A DNA stretch of 64,000 nucleotides from the NCBI GenBank assembly GCA_035550795.1, contig DASZOL010000112.1, positions 1-64,000 on the forward strand, given 5' to 3'. Numbering within the stretch: the first letter of the stretch is position 1; every line of letters starts with the position of its first letter. This document shows positions 1-7,451 of this stretch, in pieces. The notes below the pieces were generated by a model. That model searched no databases. It was not told the DNA's origin and worked only from the letters and a program-made list of their open reading frames with translations. Source of the DNA: DASRDR01 sp035550795. Lineage in GTDB: Bacteria > Methylomirabilota > Methylomirabilia > Rokubacteriales > DASRDR01. Made by a program: the position numbers and the translations under genes.

Positions 1-489
1 ACCGACGTGTTCCTCGCCTTCCCGCGGCTCATCCTCGCGCTCGCGTTCGTCTCGGCCCTGGGCCCCGGCATCGAGAACGCCGTCATCGCCATCGCCTGCA
101 CGGCGTGGCCGCCGTACGCCCGGGTGGCGCGCGCGGAGACCCTGACGATCCGGCGGAGCGACTTCATCGCCGCGATCCGTCTCCAGGGCGCCGGGCCGCT
201 CCGGATCGTGCTTGGCCACGTCGTACCGCTCTGCACCTCGTCCCTGATCGTCCGCGTCGGCCACGACATGGCCGGGATCATCTTGACCGCAGCCGGGCTC
301 GGCTTCCTCGGGCTAGGCGCCCAGCCCCCCGTGCCCGAGTGGGGCGCCATGATCGCCTCGGGCCGGAAGTTTCTCCTCGACCAGTGGTGGGTGGCGACCA
401 TCCCCGGGATCGCAATCCTGGTGGTGAGCCTCGGCTTCAACCTGCTGGGCGACGGACTCCGGGACGTGCTCGATCCCAAGGGGGAGTGA
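1..489 (+). CDS. Oligopeptide ABC transporter permease, DppC/OppC type (5' truncated)
   Basis: Inner-membrane permease subunit of a peptide/nickel-type ABC importer. The window starts inside the gene, so the N-terminus and first membrane helices are missing. The remaining 162 codons hold the binding-protein-dependent transport signature, with a segment EAA-like loop (G at 'RLQGAGPLRIVLGHVVP') that contacts the ATPases, then the family-typical 'AGLGFLGLGAQPPVPEWG' stretch and the C-terminal 'GDGLRDVLDPKG' ending seen in DppC proteins. Two ATPase genes follow directly (2 bp gap, then a 4-bp overlap), so this is the distal part of a dpp/opp operon whose binding protein and DppB lie upstream of the window. 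Substrate cannot be read from sequence. Confidence 0.93.
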   Translation, partial: TDVFLAFPRLILALAFVSALGPGIENAVIAIACTAWPPYARVARAETLTIRRSDFIAAIRLQGAGPLRIVLGHVVPLCTSSLIVRVGHDMAGIILTAAGLGFLGLGAQPPVPEWGAMIASGRKFLLDQWWVATIPGIAILVVSLGFNLLGDGLRDVLDPKGE

Positions 490-491
490 GC

Positions 492-1337
492 GTGAGCCAG
501 CCGCTCCTGACCGTCGAGGACCTCCGGGTCCGCTTCTCGGGGCGGGTGGCCACCGTCGAGGCGGTCCGGGGCGTGAGCTTCGAGGTCGGGCGCGAAAAGC
601 TCGGGATCGTGGGTGAGTCCGGCTCTGGGAAATCGATGACCGGCCGGGCCATCCTCCGCCTCGTGCCGCCCCCGGGGCGCGTGACCGCGCGGCGGCTCGT
701 CTTCGAGGGAATCGATCTCCTGTCGGCCAGTGAGTCCGCCATGCGGCGAATCCGTGGCGAGCGGATCGCGATGGTCCTCCAGGACCCGAAGTTCTCGCTG
801 AACCCGGTGATGCCGGTGGGGGCCCAGGTGGCGGAGGCCTGGCGGGTGCACTCGGGCGCCACGTGGCGGGAGTCGCGCCGGCGAGCGCTCGAGATGCTGG
901 AAGCGGTGCGGATCCGGAACCCCGAGCGCGTCTACCGCGCCTATCCCCACGAGGTCTCGGGGGGGATGGGACAGCGGATCATGATCGCGATGATGCTCGC
1001 GGCCGGGCCCGACCTCCTGATCGCCGACGAGCCCACCTCCTCCCTCGACGTCACGGTGCAGATGCAGGTCCTGGCGATCCTGGACGACCTGGTCACTCAG
1101 CGCGGGATGGGCCTCGTCTTCATCAGCCACGATCTCAACCTGGTCGCGTCGTTCTGCGACCGGGTGCTCATCATGTACGCGGGCCGGATCGTCGAGACGT
1201 GCCGGGCCCAGGATCTGGCAGTCGCGCGGCATCCCTACACCCAGGGACTCCTGCGCTCCCTCCCGCGGATCGACCGGCCGGTCGCGGAGCTGGCGGTTCT
1301 CGACCGGGATCCGGCGTGGCTGAACAGCGCCCTGTGA
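492..1337 (+). CDS. Oligopeptide ABC transporter ATP-binding protein, DppD/OppD type
   Basis: Cytoplasmic ATPase energising the peptide importer encoded just upstream. Starts at GTG 492, two bases after the permease stop; the open frame extends further upstream but only inside the permease gene. Walker A (GESGSGKS) lies near residue 40, the signature 'SGGMGQR' near 157, Walker B 'LLIADEPTSSLD' just after it, and the switch His in 'FISHDL'. The C-terminal 'HPYTQGLL' segment is the typical oligopeptide-ATPase extension, but the four-Cys cluster found in some DppD proteins is not seen. Length 281 aa is slightly short for the family. Pairs with the next gene as a heterodimer. Confidence 0.93.
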   Translation: MSQPLLTVEDLRVRFSGRVATVEAVRGVSFEVGREKLGIVGESGSGKSMTGRAILRLVPPPGRVTARRLVFEGIDLLSASESAMRRIRGERIAMVLQDPKFSLNPVMPVGAQVAEAWRVHSGATWRESRRRALEMLEAVRIRNPERVYRAYPHEVSGGMGQRIMIAMMLAAGPDLLIADEPTSSLDVTVQMQVLAILDDLVTQRGMGLVFISHDLNLVASFCDRVLIMYAGRIVETCRAQDLAVARHPYTQGLLRSLPRIDRPVAELAVLDRDPAWLNSAL

Positions 1338-2146
1338 GCCCGCCTGGGACGGCCCCGGCGCTTCTGGAGATCGTGGGGCTCCACGTCTCGTTCGGACACG
1401 ACGTGGCCGCCGTCCAGGCCGTTCGCGACGTCTCCTTCCGGGTCGCCGAGGGCGCTGCGTTCGGTCTGGTGGGCGAGTCGGGATCGGGGAAGACCACCGT
1501 GCTGCGCGCCATCGCCGGCCTGGTCGTGCCCGCGAGTGGCCGGATCGTCGCGGCGGGTCGGGCTCAGGGGCTGCATCGTGCGCGCGCGTTCGCCCGCGTG
1601 TGCCAGATGGTCTTCCAGGACCCGTACGGGTCGCTCCACCCCCGCCACACCGTCGACCGGGTGCTGAGCGAGCCTCTCGCCATCCACGGGCTGGCCCGGC
1701 ACGGGGAGGTCGAACGGCGCGTCGACCGGGCGCTCGCCGACGTCGGGCTCGGCCCGAGCTTCCGGTTCCGCTACCCGCACCAGCTCTCTGGCGGACAGCG
1801 TCAGCGGGTATCGATCGCCCGTGCCCTCATTCTTGAGCCGCGCATCCTGCTCCTGGACGAGCCGACGTCCGCGCTCGACGTGTCCGTCCAGGCTGAGATC
1901 CTGAACCTCCTCGCCCGGCTCCGGCGGGAGCGTGGCCTCACGTACGTCCTCGTGAGCCACAATCTCGCCGTCGTGGCGCATCTCTGCGAGCGGCTCCTCG
2001 TGATGAACGCCGGGCGGGTGGTGGAGGAGCTGACCAGGGACCAGCTGCGGGCGGCGGCGCCGGCCGAGCCCTACACGCGCCAGCTCCTGCAGGCGAGCCT
2101 CGGATACGACCGCCAGGCGGCCGGCCAGCTCACCACGTTCGACTAG
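1334..2146 (+). CDS. Oligopeptide ABC transporter ATP-binding protein, DppF/OppF type
   Basis: Second ATPase of the same importer. The GTG start at 1334 overlaps the upstream stop by four bases (GTGA), indicating translational coupling. Walker A 'GESGSGKT', Q-loop 'VFQDPYGSLHPRH' (the DppF-type 'FQDP..SLnPR' motif), signature 'LSGGQRQR', Walker B 'LLLDEPTSALD' and H-loop 'VSHNL' are all present, so it should be catalytically competent. 270 aa. It is the last gene of the operon: 509 bp of gene-free sequence follow. Confidence 0.93.
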   Translation: MSPPGTAPALLEIVGLHVSFGHDVAAVQAVRDVSFRVAEGAAFGLVGESGSGKTTVLRAIAGLVVPASGRIVAAGRAQGLHRARAFARVCQMVFQDPYGSLHPRHTVDRVLSEPLAIHGLARHGEVERRVDRALADVGLGPSFRFRYPHQLSGGQRQRVSIARALILEPRILLLDEPTSALDVSVQAEILNLLARLRRERGLTYVLVSHNLAVVAHLCERLLVMNAGRVVEELTRDQLRAAAPAEPYTRQLLQASLGYDRQAAGQLTTFD

Positions 2147-2655
2147 GCGAACGCCCTCGGCGGCCGCACCCCAGCCCCTCGCCCCGGCACGCGCTCGCTG
2201 GCCCGACCCGAGAGGAGTCATCACCCACCGCTGAGCGAGCCCAGCCCCGCCCCGGCGGCCGGCCCGAGCCTCGCGCGTCGGTTCGATGTTGCGGGGCGGT
2301 CGCGTCCGGCCTACCCCTTCACTGACACGGGAAAGTCGCCGCTCTTCTTCTCATAGGGGAGGGAATGTACGTCAATACGGGCCCTCCCTTCTCACGGCGA
2401 GAACCCCACCGGGCACCAATCCGGGCTGTGACTTGGGTACCCAGACCTCGAGACCAGCATCACGGCAAGATGCCGGGTCACGAGCCGCCTTGCCCCGCGG
2501 GCGGAAGGTGCGGCAGCCGGCGACGTGCTGCGTCGTGGGCGGGAGCATATTCGCGTGCATGCTGGGGAGGGGCCGCCCGCAGTCAATGGAGAAGCGCCCG
2601 CGCCGGCCCGCGGGCTGCCGGCCACGGTGAGAGGGATGACGTGGAGGTGGATGAC
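2147..2655. other. Gene-free interval between dppF-like and hsp20 genes
   Basis: No credible coding sequence on either strand. The clearest structure is an inverted repeat GGGAGGG (2357-2363) / CCCTCCC (2382-2388) with an 18-nt loop. It could be a weak terminator of the ABC operon or part of the hsp20 leader. No CIRCE element and no convincing -35/-10 pair were seen. A ribosome-binding sequence GGAGGTGG (2643-2650) closes the interval, five bases before the hsp20 ATG. Confidence 0.5.
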
Positions 2656-3093
2656 ATGGCGGAAGCCGCGGTAGAGCTGCCGGTGCGCGTCTATGAAGCC
2701 GGTGAGAAGATCATGATCGCGGCGCCAATGGCGGGCCTCGCGCCCGGTGACATCTCGGTGACGGTCGCGGGAGACCGTGTCCGGATCCGGGGCGCCGAAC
2801 GAGGCCCTCACCAGCACCGGGTCCGGCTCGTCGCCGCGGAGCGGACCGTCGGACCCTACGCCCGCGAGCTACGCCTGTCCTCCCCGGTGGCCGGTCGGCT
2901 CACCAACGTGACGTACGGCAACGGCGTGCTCGTCGTCGCCATGCCCAGGGCCAGGCCAGGCGCGCGCCCGACGATCGTGGACATCGGCCTCACAGCTATA
3001 GAGGGGACGCGAGGCGAGCACGTCGGGCATGTCGGCCGCATCCCGCGGCCGACGACGACCGAAGAGCACCTGTGCGGCAAGCACGTCACCTGA
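2656..3093 (+). CDS. Small heat shock protein, Hsp20/alpha-crystallin family
   Basis: ATP-independent holdase chaperone that binds unfolding proteins. 145 aa. The alpha-crystallin domain runs from about residue 8 to 100: an early beta-strand 'VRVYEAGEKIMIAAPMAG', then 'DISVTVAGDRVRIRG', and the conserved end 'GVLVVAMPR' corresponding to the 'GVLtItvPK' strand of Hsp20. The canonical C-terminal I-x-I/V motif is not obvious. A long unstructured tail follows ('TTTEEHLCGKHVT'). ATG 2656 is chosen because of the GGAGGTGG five bases upstream; GTG 2641 is an alternative. Its end overlaps the next gene by 22 bp. Confidence 0.82.
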   Translation: MAEAAVELPVRVYEAGEKIMIAAPMAGLAPGDISVTVAGDRVRIRGAERGPHQHRVRLVAAERTVGPYARELRLSSPVAGRLTNVTYGNGVLVVAMPRARPGARPTIVDIGLTAIEGTRGEHVGHVGRIPRPTTTEEHLCGKHVT

Positions 3094-3524
3094 GCCGAGC
3101 GGTGGTCGGGACGAAGCGCGCCTACGAGACGCCCGGCCGGAGCGACGGTTACCGGGTCCTGATCGACCGGCTCTGGCCGCGGGGCGCGAGGAAGGAGCGG
3201 CTTGCCCTTGTTGCGTGGGCGAAGGAGCTGGCGCCGAGCGGCGGCCTTCGTCGCTGGTTCGCGCACGACCCGGACCGGTGGAAGGGCTTCGTGGAGCGCT
3301 ACCGCCGGGAGCTGCGGGCTTCGGACGCGCGCGAGCGACTGGACGACCTTGCGCGCCGGGCGGCCCGCGATCGCGTCACCGTCGTCTACGGCGCCCGGGA
3401 CGAGCAGCACGACGATGCCGTCGTGGTTCGCGATGAGATCGCGCGTCGCCTTCGGGTCGCGCGCCGCCGCCCGGCGCGGCGCCTCGCGGGCCGGAGCCGG
3501 TCGAGGGTCAGTTCCCCGAGATAG
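3072..3524 (+). CDS. DUF488 family protein
   Basis: Protein of unknown biochemical function. The DUF488 hallmark is clear: 'KRAYETPGRSDGYRVLIDRLWPRG' region, then 'W.KELAPSGGLRRWFAHDP.RW..F..RYR.EL' and 'VTVVYGARDEQHDDA', in the order typical of the short (about 120 aa) version. The C-terminus has a basic Arg-rich tail of about 25 residues. GTG 3072 (weak GAAGAG upstream) gives 150 aa and overlaps hsp20 by 22 bp; GTG 3102, after the overlap, is an alternative start that still keeps the whole domain. Co-transcription with hsp20 is likely from the overlap. Confidence 0.8.
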   Translation: MRQARHLSRAVVGTKRAYETPGRSDGYRVLIDRLWPRGARKERLALVAWAKELAPSGGLRRWFAHDPDRWKGFVERYRRELRASDARERLDDLARRAARDRVTVVYGARDEQHDDAVVVRDEIARRLRVARRRPARRLAGRSRSRVSSPR

Positions 3525-3699
3525 CCCTGGCCACCGCCTCGCCGTCGGTAAGACTGGCCGGCATCGGCGATTGCCAGGACTCATCCAGCGCGGATGATCG
3601 AGGGATTGATGTCCAGGATCGGGTCATCGTGTCCTCCCGGTAGCCGCCTCACAGATCAGGAGGGGTCCGTTGGCGGCGAGAGACCGTCCAGCCGGCCGA

Positions 3700-5274
3700 T
3701 CACGGGGTGCCTCTCGCCGGTCCACCGAAGCGCATGTCGGTCGCTGCCTCCGCGCGGATGTGTGCACTCTCGGGCTCGAACTGCGAAACCGTCAGGTTCC
3801 CGAACGTCCCCCGGCTCCTCGAGACAAGACCATTCGGCGCAAGGTAGTCGCGCAGCCATACGCTCCACGCAAAGCACATCGGGCCGCACCTTCTTTCTAC
3901 CAGGACAAAGCCCTGCCGGATCTCCGGCGAGCTGGAGACGAGCCGCTCCACGTAGACTCTGGCCTCCTCGTTGAACAGGATCGGCAGGATGAAGTTCTTG
4001 CTGCCCGACGGATAGTACCCAAACGGAGCCAGGAGATACTCCGCGTGCTTGGGATCCGACAGCCTCTTGACGTCGGAGCTTTCGATGAAGCTTCCGGAGA
4101 AGAGAACCGGCTGCGTTTCCTTGGATGTGATCGACCGCACCGTTGCCATTGCCTCCCGCCAGTTCTCCGTTGAATGGTCATATCGAAGCCCCGTTCCGCC
4201 CAGTTGGTGGGTCATCACGATGACGTGCATGGCGACGATTGCGCGCCGGGCGCTGGCCGGCTCGATCATGCGGATGATACCGCCGGTCAGCAGGGCCATG
4301 CCCGGAGTGATGGCCATCAGATATCGCGCCACAAAGGCCGACGAGTCACCGAACCGGGACACCAGGTAGAGCAGTCCGACCGGACCCATGATCGAGCACG
4401 CCAAGAGAAAGAATCCATTGGCGGAGACCGGTACTGGTCGAAATGCGATGGAGCGGAACACGGCGCTCGCCAGGAGCAGAGCAAGGACCAGGCTCCCCAC
4501 GACGACGCGCGGAGCGAGGGTGGCCAGCAGGGTCTCCCCGTCGGGCGGTGGGACAAAGACCATGTATCGGCGGTTACGGACGATCGCCGCGACGTAGCCC
4601 CACATTGGCAGAACCAGTACCCCGATCGCTATGGCGACGGCCAGGAGACTTCTCGGACGCACCGTGCCCTGCCACAACCGTGAGACGGCGTAGACTGCAT
4701 GCACCGCAAGCGTGGTTGCAAACAGTATATGGACGTGGACAGTGGCGGCGGCCAGGATCACGTAGATCAACCCGTCGCGGAATCGACCGCTATCCATCCA
4801 GCGGACCAGCGCCCACAAGGCGCTCACAACCGCGAGCACCGCCATAGCGTAGGGGCGAGCATCTGCGGCCGCAAACGCGACGGCCGGGAGCGTCACGAAG
4901 ACGGCGACCGAAAGCAAACCGGCTTCGCGATCGATCAGCCGGGCGGCGAGCAGGTACAGGAACACGCTGGCCAGGCCCATCGCCACGACGGAAGGAATGC
5001 GAAGGACAAGTTCGCCAGGTCCGGCAAGCTGGACGACCGTCGAGATGACGTACATATAGAGATGGGTGGCTTGAGGAAACATCGAGATCCGACGGCTGAA
5101 GTCTGCCGCGCCGCCCTGAATGCCCCAGTAGGTTGCCGTCTCGTCGAGCCACAGGCTGGAATGGAGCGGCGACAGCCAAAGCCTGCATACCGCCGCCGCG
5201 ATCAGCGCCAGCAGAATCCATCTGCCAGCTTGCTCACCAGAACTCCGAGAGATCCGCAGCGAGAGGGGCGTCAT
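3700..5274 (-). CDS. Glycosyltransferase family 39-like integral membrane protein
   Basis: Predicted lipid-phosphosugar-dependent glycosyltransferase of the PMT/ArnT (GT-C) superfamily. 524 aa with about ten hydrophobic helices. The first extracytoplasmic loop carries 'SLWLDETATYWG', the GT-C catalytic D-E pair expected in GT39-like enzymes; a second landmark, 'AADARPYAMA', is typical of bacterial PMT_2 proteins ('sdaRpYal'). The C-terminal 130 residues form a soluble extracytoplasmic domain with 'VERRCGPMC'. It stands alone between divergently and identically oriented unrelated genes. By eye the DNA is less GC-rich than its neighbours with more A/T third positions, which may indicate transfer. 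Acceptor and donor are unknown. Confidence 0.8.
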   Translation of the reverse strand: MTPLSLRISRSSGEQAGRWILLALIAAAVCRLWLSPLHSSLWLDETATYWGIQGGAADFSRRISMFPQATHLYMYVISTVVQLAGPGELVLRIPSVVAMGLASVFLYLLAARLIDREAGLLSVAVFVTLPAVAFAAADARPYAMAVLAVVSALWALVRWMDSGRFRDGLIYVILAAATVHVHILFATTLAVHAVYAVSRLWQGTVRPRSLLAVAIAIGVLVLPMWGYVAAIVRNRRYMVFVPPPDGETLLATLAPRVVVGSLVLALLLASAVFRSIAFRPVPVSANGFFLLACSIMGPVGLLYLVSRFGDSSAFVARYLMAITPGMALLTGGIIRMIEPASARRAIVAMHVIVMTHQLGGTGLRYDHSTENWREAMATVRSITSKETQPVLFSGSFIESSDVKRLSDPKHAEYLLAPFGYYPSGSKNFILPILFNEEARVYVERLVSSSPEIRQGFVLVERRCGPMCFAWSVWLRDYLAPNGLVSRSRGTFGNLTVSQFEPESAHIRAEAATDMRFGGPARGTP

Positions 5275-5472
5275 TCAGGACCCCTGGTGCGCCGGTGAAG
5301 CCTCAATGAGCCAGGCACCGGAGCGTGTCGGTCGCGGAGGCTCAGGCTGGTGATCGGGGTCGCAGGGATGTCGAAGTGCACATCGCGCTCTCGCTCCATG
5401 CGGGGTCGCCGATTCCGGCTCAGTATAGCAGGCGGCCGAAGAGGCCCGCGGCGACGAGCCGGCGCGCCGGCG

Positions 5473-6390
5473 CTAGGGACGGACGGTGAAGGGGAACTCG
5501 CTTTCCACCACGTGCCCGTCCACCGAGAGGACGCGGAAGCGCACGCGGTACGCGCCGGGTCCGAGGGGCTTGAGACCCACGGCCAAGCGCTTCGGATCGT
5601 CAGGCTCGACCCGCGCGTCTCCGAGGTCAACTGGCCGGCCGGCCGCGTCCAGCACAGAGACGCGCGAGAAGCGCGGCTCGATGGCCTCGTTGAACCAGAG
5701 CTGGACCCGGTCCGGCGCGGTCGTGAAGGTGGCGCGCCGGGCGGGGCTCGATCGGACGAGCGAGGCGTGGGGCCAGGCCGGCGTCGCGAGGAGGACGAGG
5801 CCGAGGGCCAGGACCCCGAGCCGTCGGCGCCGGACCGCGATGACTCCGGCCAGGATCGCAATGCCGCCGCCCCCGAGCGCGGCGGCAAGCCACCACCATC
5901 CTCGGCGCGATGGCTCGACGTCGACCGGGAACGTCAGGACGCCGGCGCCTGCGGGTCCCGTGACGGATACCGAGATCCGCCAGGGGCCTGCGGAGGCCAG
6001 CTTGAGGTTCGCCCGATAGCGAACGCCGAGCGGGTCTCGGTCGCGGCTCGCGTCCGTCTCCACGGCCGCGGCGGCGCCGTGGAGTGGCTCGGCGCGGACG
6101 CGCACCGTGGCGTCCCTGACGGGCACGCCGCCCTCGCGCATGACCGCGACGTCCACGCGCCAGGGCCCCGGCTCCGGGGGCGCCGGCTGCGTCCAGACCG
6201 AGAGGGCATAGGGTCCGGCGGCCGCCCGGTTGAGCTGCACCACGCCTCCGTGCCCGGCCATCGCCAGGCGCGGATCCACCCACAGGCCGGCCAGCAGGGC
6301 CATGGCGAGGAGCCAGGATGCGACCCTGCTCGCCCTGGCCGGCTGCTCCTGTGACCGTCGCCCGCATGCGCGCACCCCGTGCTGTCTCAC
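5473..6390 (-). CDS. YtkA-like/CopC fusion: membrane-anchored copper resistance protein
   Basis: 305 aa from GTG 6390 (GTG 6375 also possible; the frame is open to ATG 6543). Order: signal/anchor ('VASWLLAMALLAGLW'), an extracytoplasmic beta domain of YtkA/FixH type (about 45-150), a membrane helix ('WWLAAALGGGGIAILAGVIAV'), a basic RRRR loop, a second helix ('LGVLALGLVLLATPAWP') and a C-terminal CopC domain starting 'HASLVRSSPA' and ending 'DGHVVESEFPFTV'. In CopC the N-terminal His after the signal cleavage site and the C-terminal D-x-H ligate Cu(II); both are present here. The basic loop between two helices argues for one hairpin-anchored protein rather than two genes. Likely periplasmic copper handling. 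No copD is adjacent. Confidence 0.78.
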   Translation of the reverse strand: MRQHGVRACGRRSQEQPARASRVASWLLAMALLAGLWVDPRLAMAGHGGVVQLNRAAAGPYALSVWTQPAPPEPGPWRVDVAVMREGGVPVRDATVRVRAEPLHGAAAAVETDASRDRDPLGVRYRANLKLASAGPWRISVSVTGPAGAGVLTFPVDVEPSRRGWWWLAAALGGGGIAILAGVIAVRRRRLGVLALGLVLLATPAWPHASLVRSSPARRATFTTAPDRVQLWFNEAIEPRFSRVSVLDAAGRPVDLGDARVEPDDPKRLAVGLKPLGPGAYRVRFRVLSVDGHVVESEFPFTVRP

Positions 6391-6582
6391 CGCTATCCGA
6401 GTCCACCGTAACCCACGCCCGCGAGACGAGGCGGCTAGAGTGCGGCGTTCCAGAAGGTCGCGGCCGGCCGTGAACTGGGAGATATTTCGAAATGATGACG
6501 ATGGGTTAGAGATCATTGGCGCGATCGATTGGCGGCACCGCATGAGGCAATGGGTGAGGTCGAGCCAGCGACGTGTTTTCCC

Positions 6583-6610
6583 TTGACCGCGGGATCGGCC
6601 AGTGTATACT
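6583..6610 (+). promoter_or_regulatory. Sigma-70-type promoter of the cold-shock gene
   Basis: TTGACC (6583-6588), a 16-bp spacer and TATACT (6605-6610). This is the best housekeeping promoter in the window. A start near 6617 would give a leader of about 140 nt before the cspA-type ATG at 6757, similar to the long 5' UTR of Escherichia coli cspA. Confidence 0.7.
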
Positions 6611-6654
6611 GCCGCCAGCTTCGTGGTTCAGTGGGTGTGAGATCGAGTGAAGGC

Positions 6655-6693
6655 AACGCCGCGTGAACCCGGGTTCACGCGGCGTTTTCCTTT
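6655..6693 (+). terminator. Perfect palindrome plus T-rich run in the cold-shock leader
   Basis: AACGCCGCGTGAACCC (6655-6670) is followed directly by its exact reverse complement (6671-6686), then TTCCTTTGT. As RNA this folds into a 14-bp stem with a CCGG tetraloop and a broken U-run. It sits about 40 nt after the inferred transcription start and 70 nt before the coding region. It could act as an attenuator, as the end of a roughly 75-nt RNA, or simply as a stabilising leader stem. Confidence 0.55.
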
Positions 6694-6695
6694 GT

Positions 6696-6727
6696 CCCCC
6701 GATGTGGGGGAAGCACCGCCGCATCGG
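6696..6727 (+). promoter_or_regulatory. Two mutually exclusive small stems upstream of the cspA start
   Basis: CCCCC (6696-6700) can pair with GGGGG (6706-6710), or CCGATG (6699-6704) can pair with CATCGG (6722-6727). The two stems share bases and cannot coexist. They lie 16-45 nt upstream of the GAGGAG ribosome-binding site (6743-6748). This is a candidate temperature-responsive switch of the cold-shock mRNA, by inference only. Confidence 0.35.
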
Positions 6728-6756
6728 CGGGAACCAAGCAGTGAGGAGTACCGAGC

Positions 6757-6957
6757 ATGGCGCAGGGACTGGTGAAGTGGTTCAACGACGCGAAGGGCTA
6801 TGGGTTCATCACCCAGGAGGACGGACAGGACGTGTTCGTCCACTACTCGGCCATCCAGGCGAGCGGCTTCCGCAGTCTGGCCGAGGGTGACCGGGTGGAG
6901 TTCGAGGTCACCCGGGGCCCGAAGGGCCTCCAGGCGTCCAACGTCAAGAAGGTCTAG
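6757..6957 (+). CDS. Cold shock protein, CspA family
   Basis: 66-aa single-domain nucleic-acid chaperone that melts mRNA structure. RNP1 is K13-G-Y-G-F-I18 and RNP2 is V26-F-V-H-Y30, with the aromatic surface residues W8, F9, F17, F27 and H29 in place. Length and spacing match canonical CspA. GAGGAG lies eight bases before ATG 6757. Expression is probably controlled by the strong promoter at 6583-6610 and its structured leader. A long GC-rich hairpin follows the stop. Confidence 0.97.
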   Translation: MAQGLVKWFNDAKGYGFITQEDGQDVFVHYSAIQASGFRSLAEGDRVEFEVTRGPKGLQASNVKKV

Positions 6958-6977
6958 CCAGGCAGCTTCGCGAGCGT

Positions 6978-7012
6978 CCGGCCCGGCCCCCCGCAAGGGG
7001 GGACCGGGCCGG
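6978..7012. terminator. GC-rich hairpin between cspA and the convergent cupin gene
   Basis: CCGGCCCGGCCCCCC (6978-6992), GCAA loop, GGGGGG, one unpaired A, CCGGGCCGG (ending 7012): a 15-bp stem with a single bulge. No U-run follows on the + strand. Its position between convergent genes suggests a bidirectional transcription barrier. Confidence 0.6.
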
Positions 7013-7077
7013 CGCGCGTCTGCCCTCCACGCTCGACCAGTTCCCTCCAGCCGGAGCCCGGGCGCCGTCATCGTCTC

Positions 7078-7440
7078 CTAGTACTCGATCCCGTCGACGA
7101 AGTACGTGCCCACGTTCACACTCGGATAGGCGATACACAGCACCGCCGGGGCGCTCCCCACGTTTCGCAGCGAGTGGACCGTGTTGGCTGGCGCCAGGAA
7201 CGTCGCCGGCGCGTCAACCTCGGCGATCTCGGTCCCGATCAGGACGCGAAGCCGCCCCTCGAGCAGAGTCATCGATTCCTCGACCCGGTGGGTATGAGGG
7301 CGGCTCTGTTTCCCCGGCTCGATCGTCACGATCCCCTGCGTGATCGCGCCGGAGCCCAGCTCTTGATCCATGGAGATGACGCGGACCAGACCGGGAGCCG
7401 ACGACACTCTGGCGAGGTCCTGGTGGCGGTGCAGGATCAT
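7078..7440 (-). CDS. Single-domain cupin protein
   Basis: 120-aa beta-barrel of the small cupin class. Cupin motif 1 is recognisable as 'PGKQSRPHTHRVEESMTLLEGRL' (H-x-H ... E ... G; metal-binding H-T-H with a downstream E), and motif 2 as 'FLAPANTVHSLRNVG' (P-x3-H). All four usual metal ligands (His, His, Glu, His) are present. ATG 7440 has GAGGAG upstream. It lies 11 bp after the aminotransferase gene in the same direction, so the two are probably co-transcribed. The substrate is unknown. Confidence 0.85.
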   Translation of the reverse strand: MILHRHQDLARVSSAPGLVRVISMDQELGSGAITQGIVTIEPGKQSRPHTHRVEESMTLLEGRLRVLIGTEIAEVDAPATFLAPANTVHSLRNVGSAPAVLCIAYPSVNVGTYFVDGIEY

Positions 7441-7451
7441 CGGCGATCTCC

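Noticed and set aside
6617..6690. A tRNA or tRNA-like gene in the cold-shock leader (contains GGTTCA stretches)
   Set aside because: No cloverleaf with acceptor, D and anticodon arms can be formed; the dominant structure is a single long palindrome.
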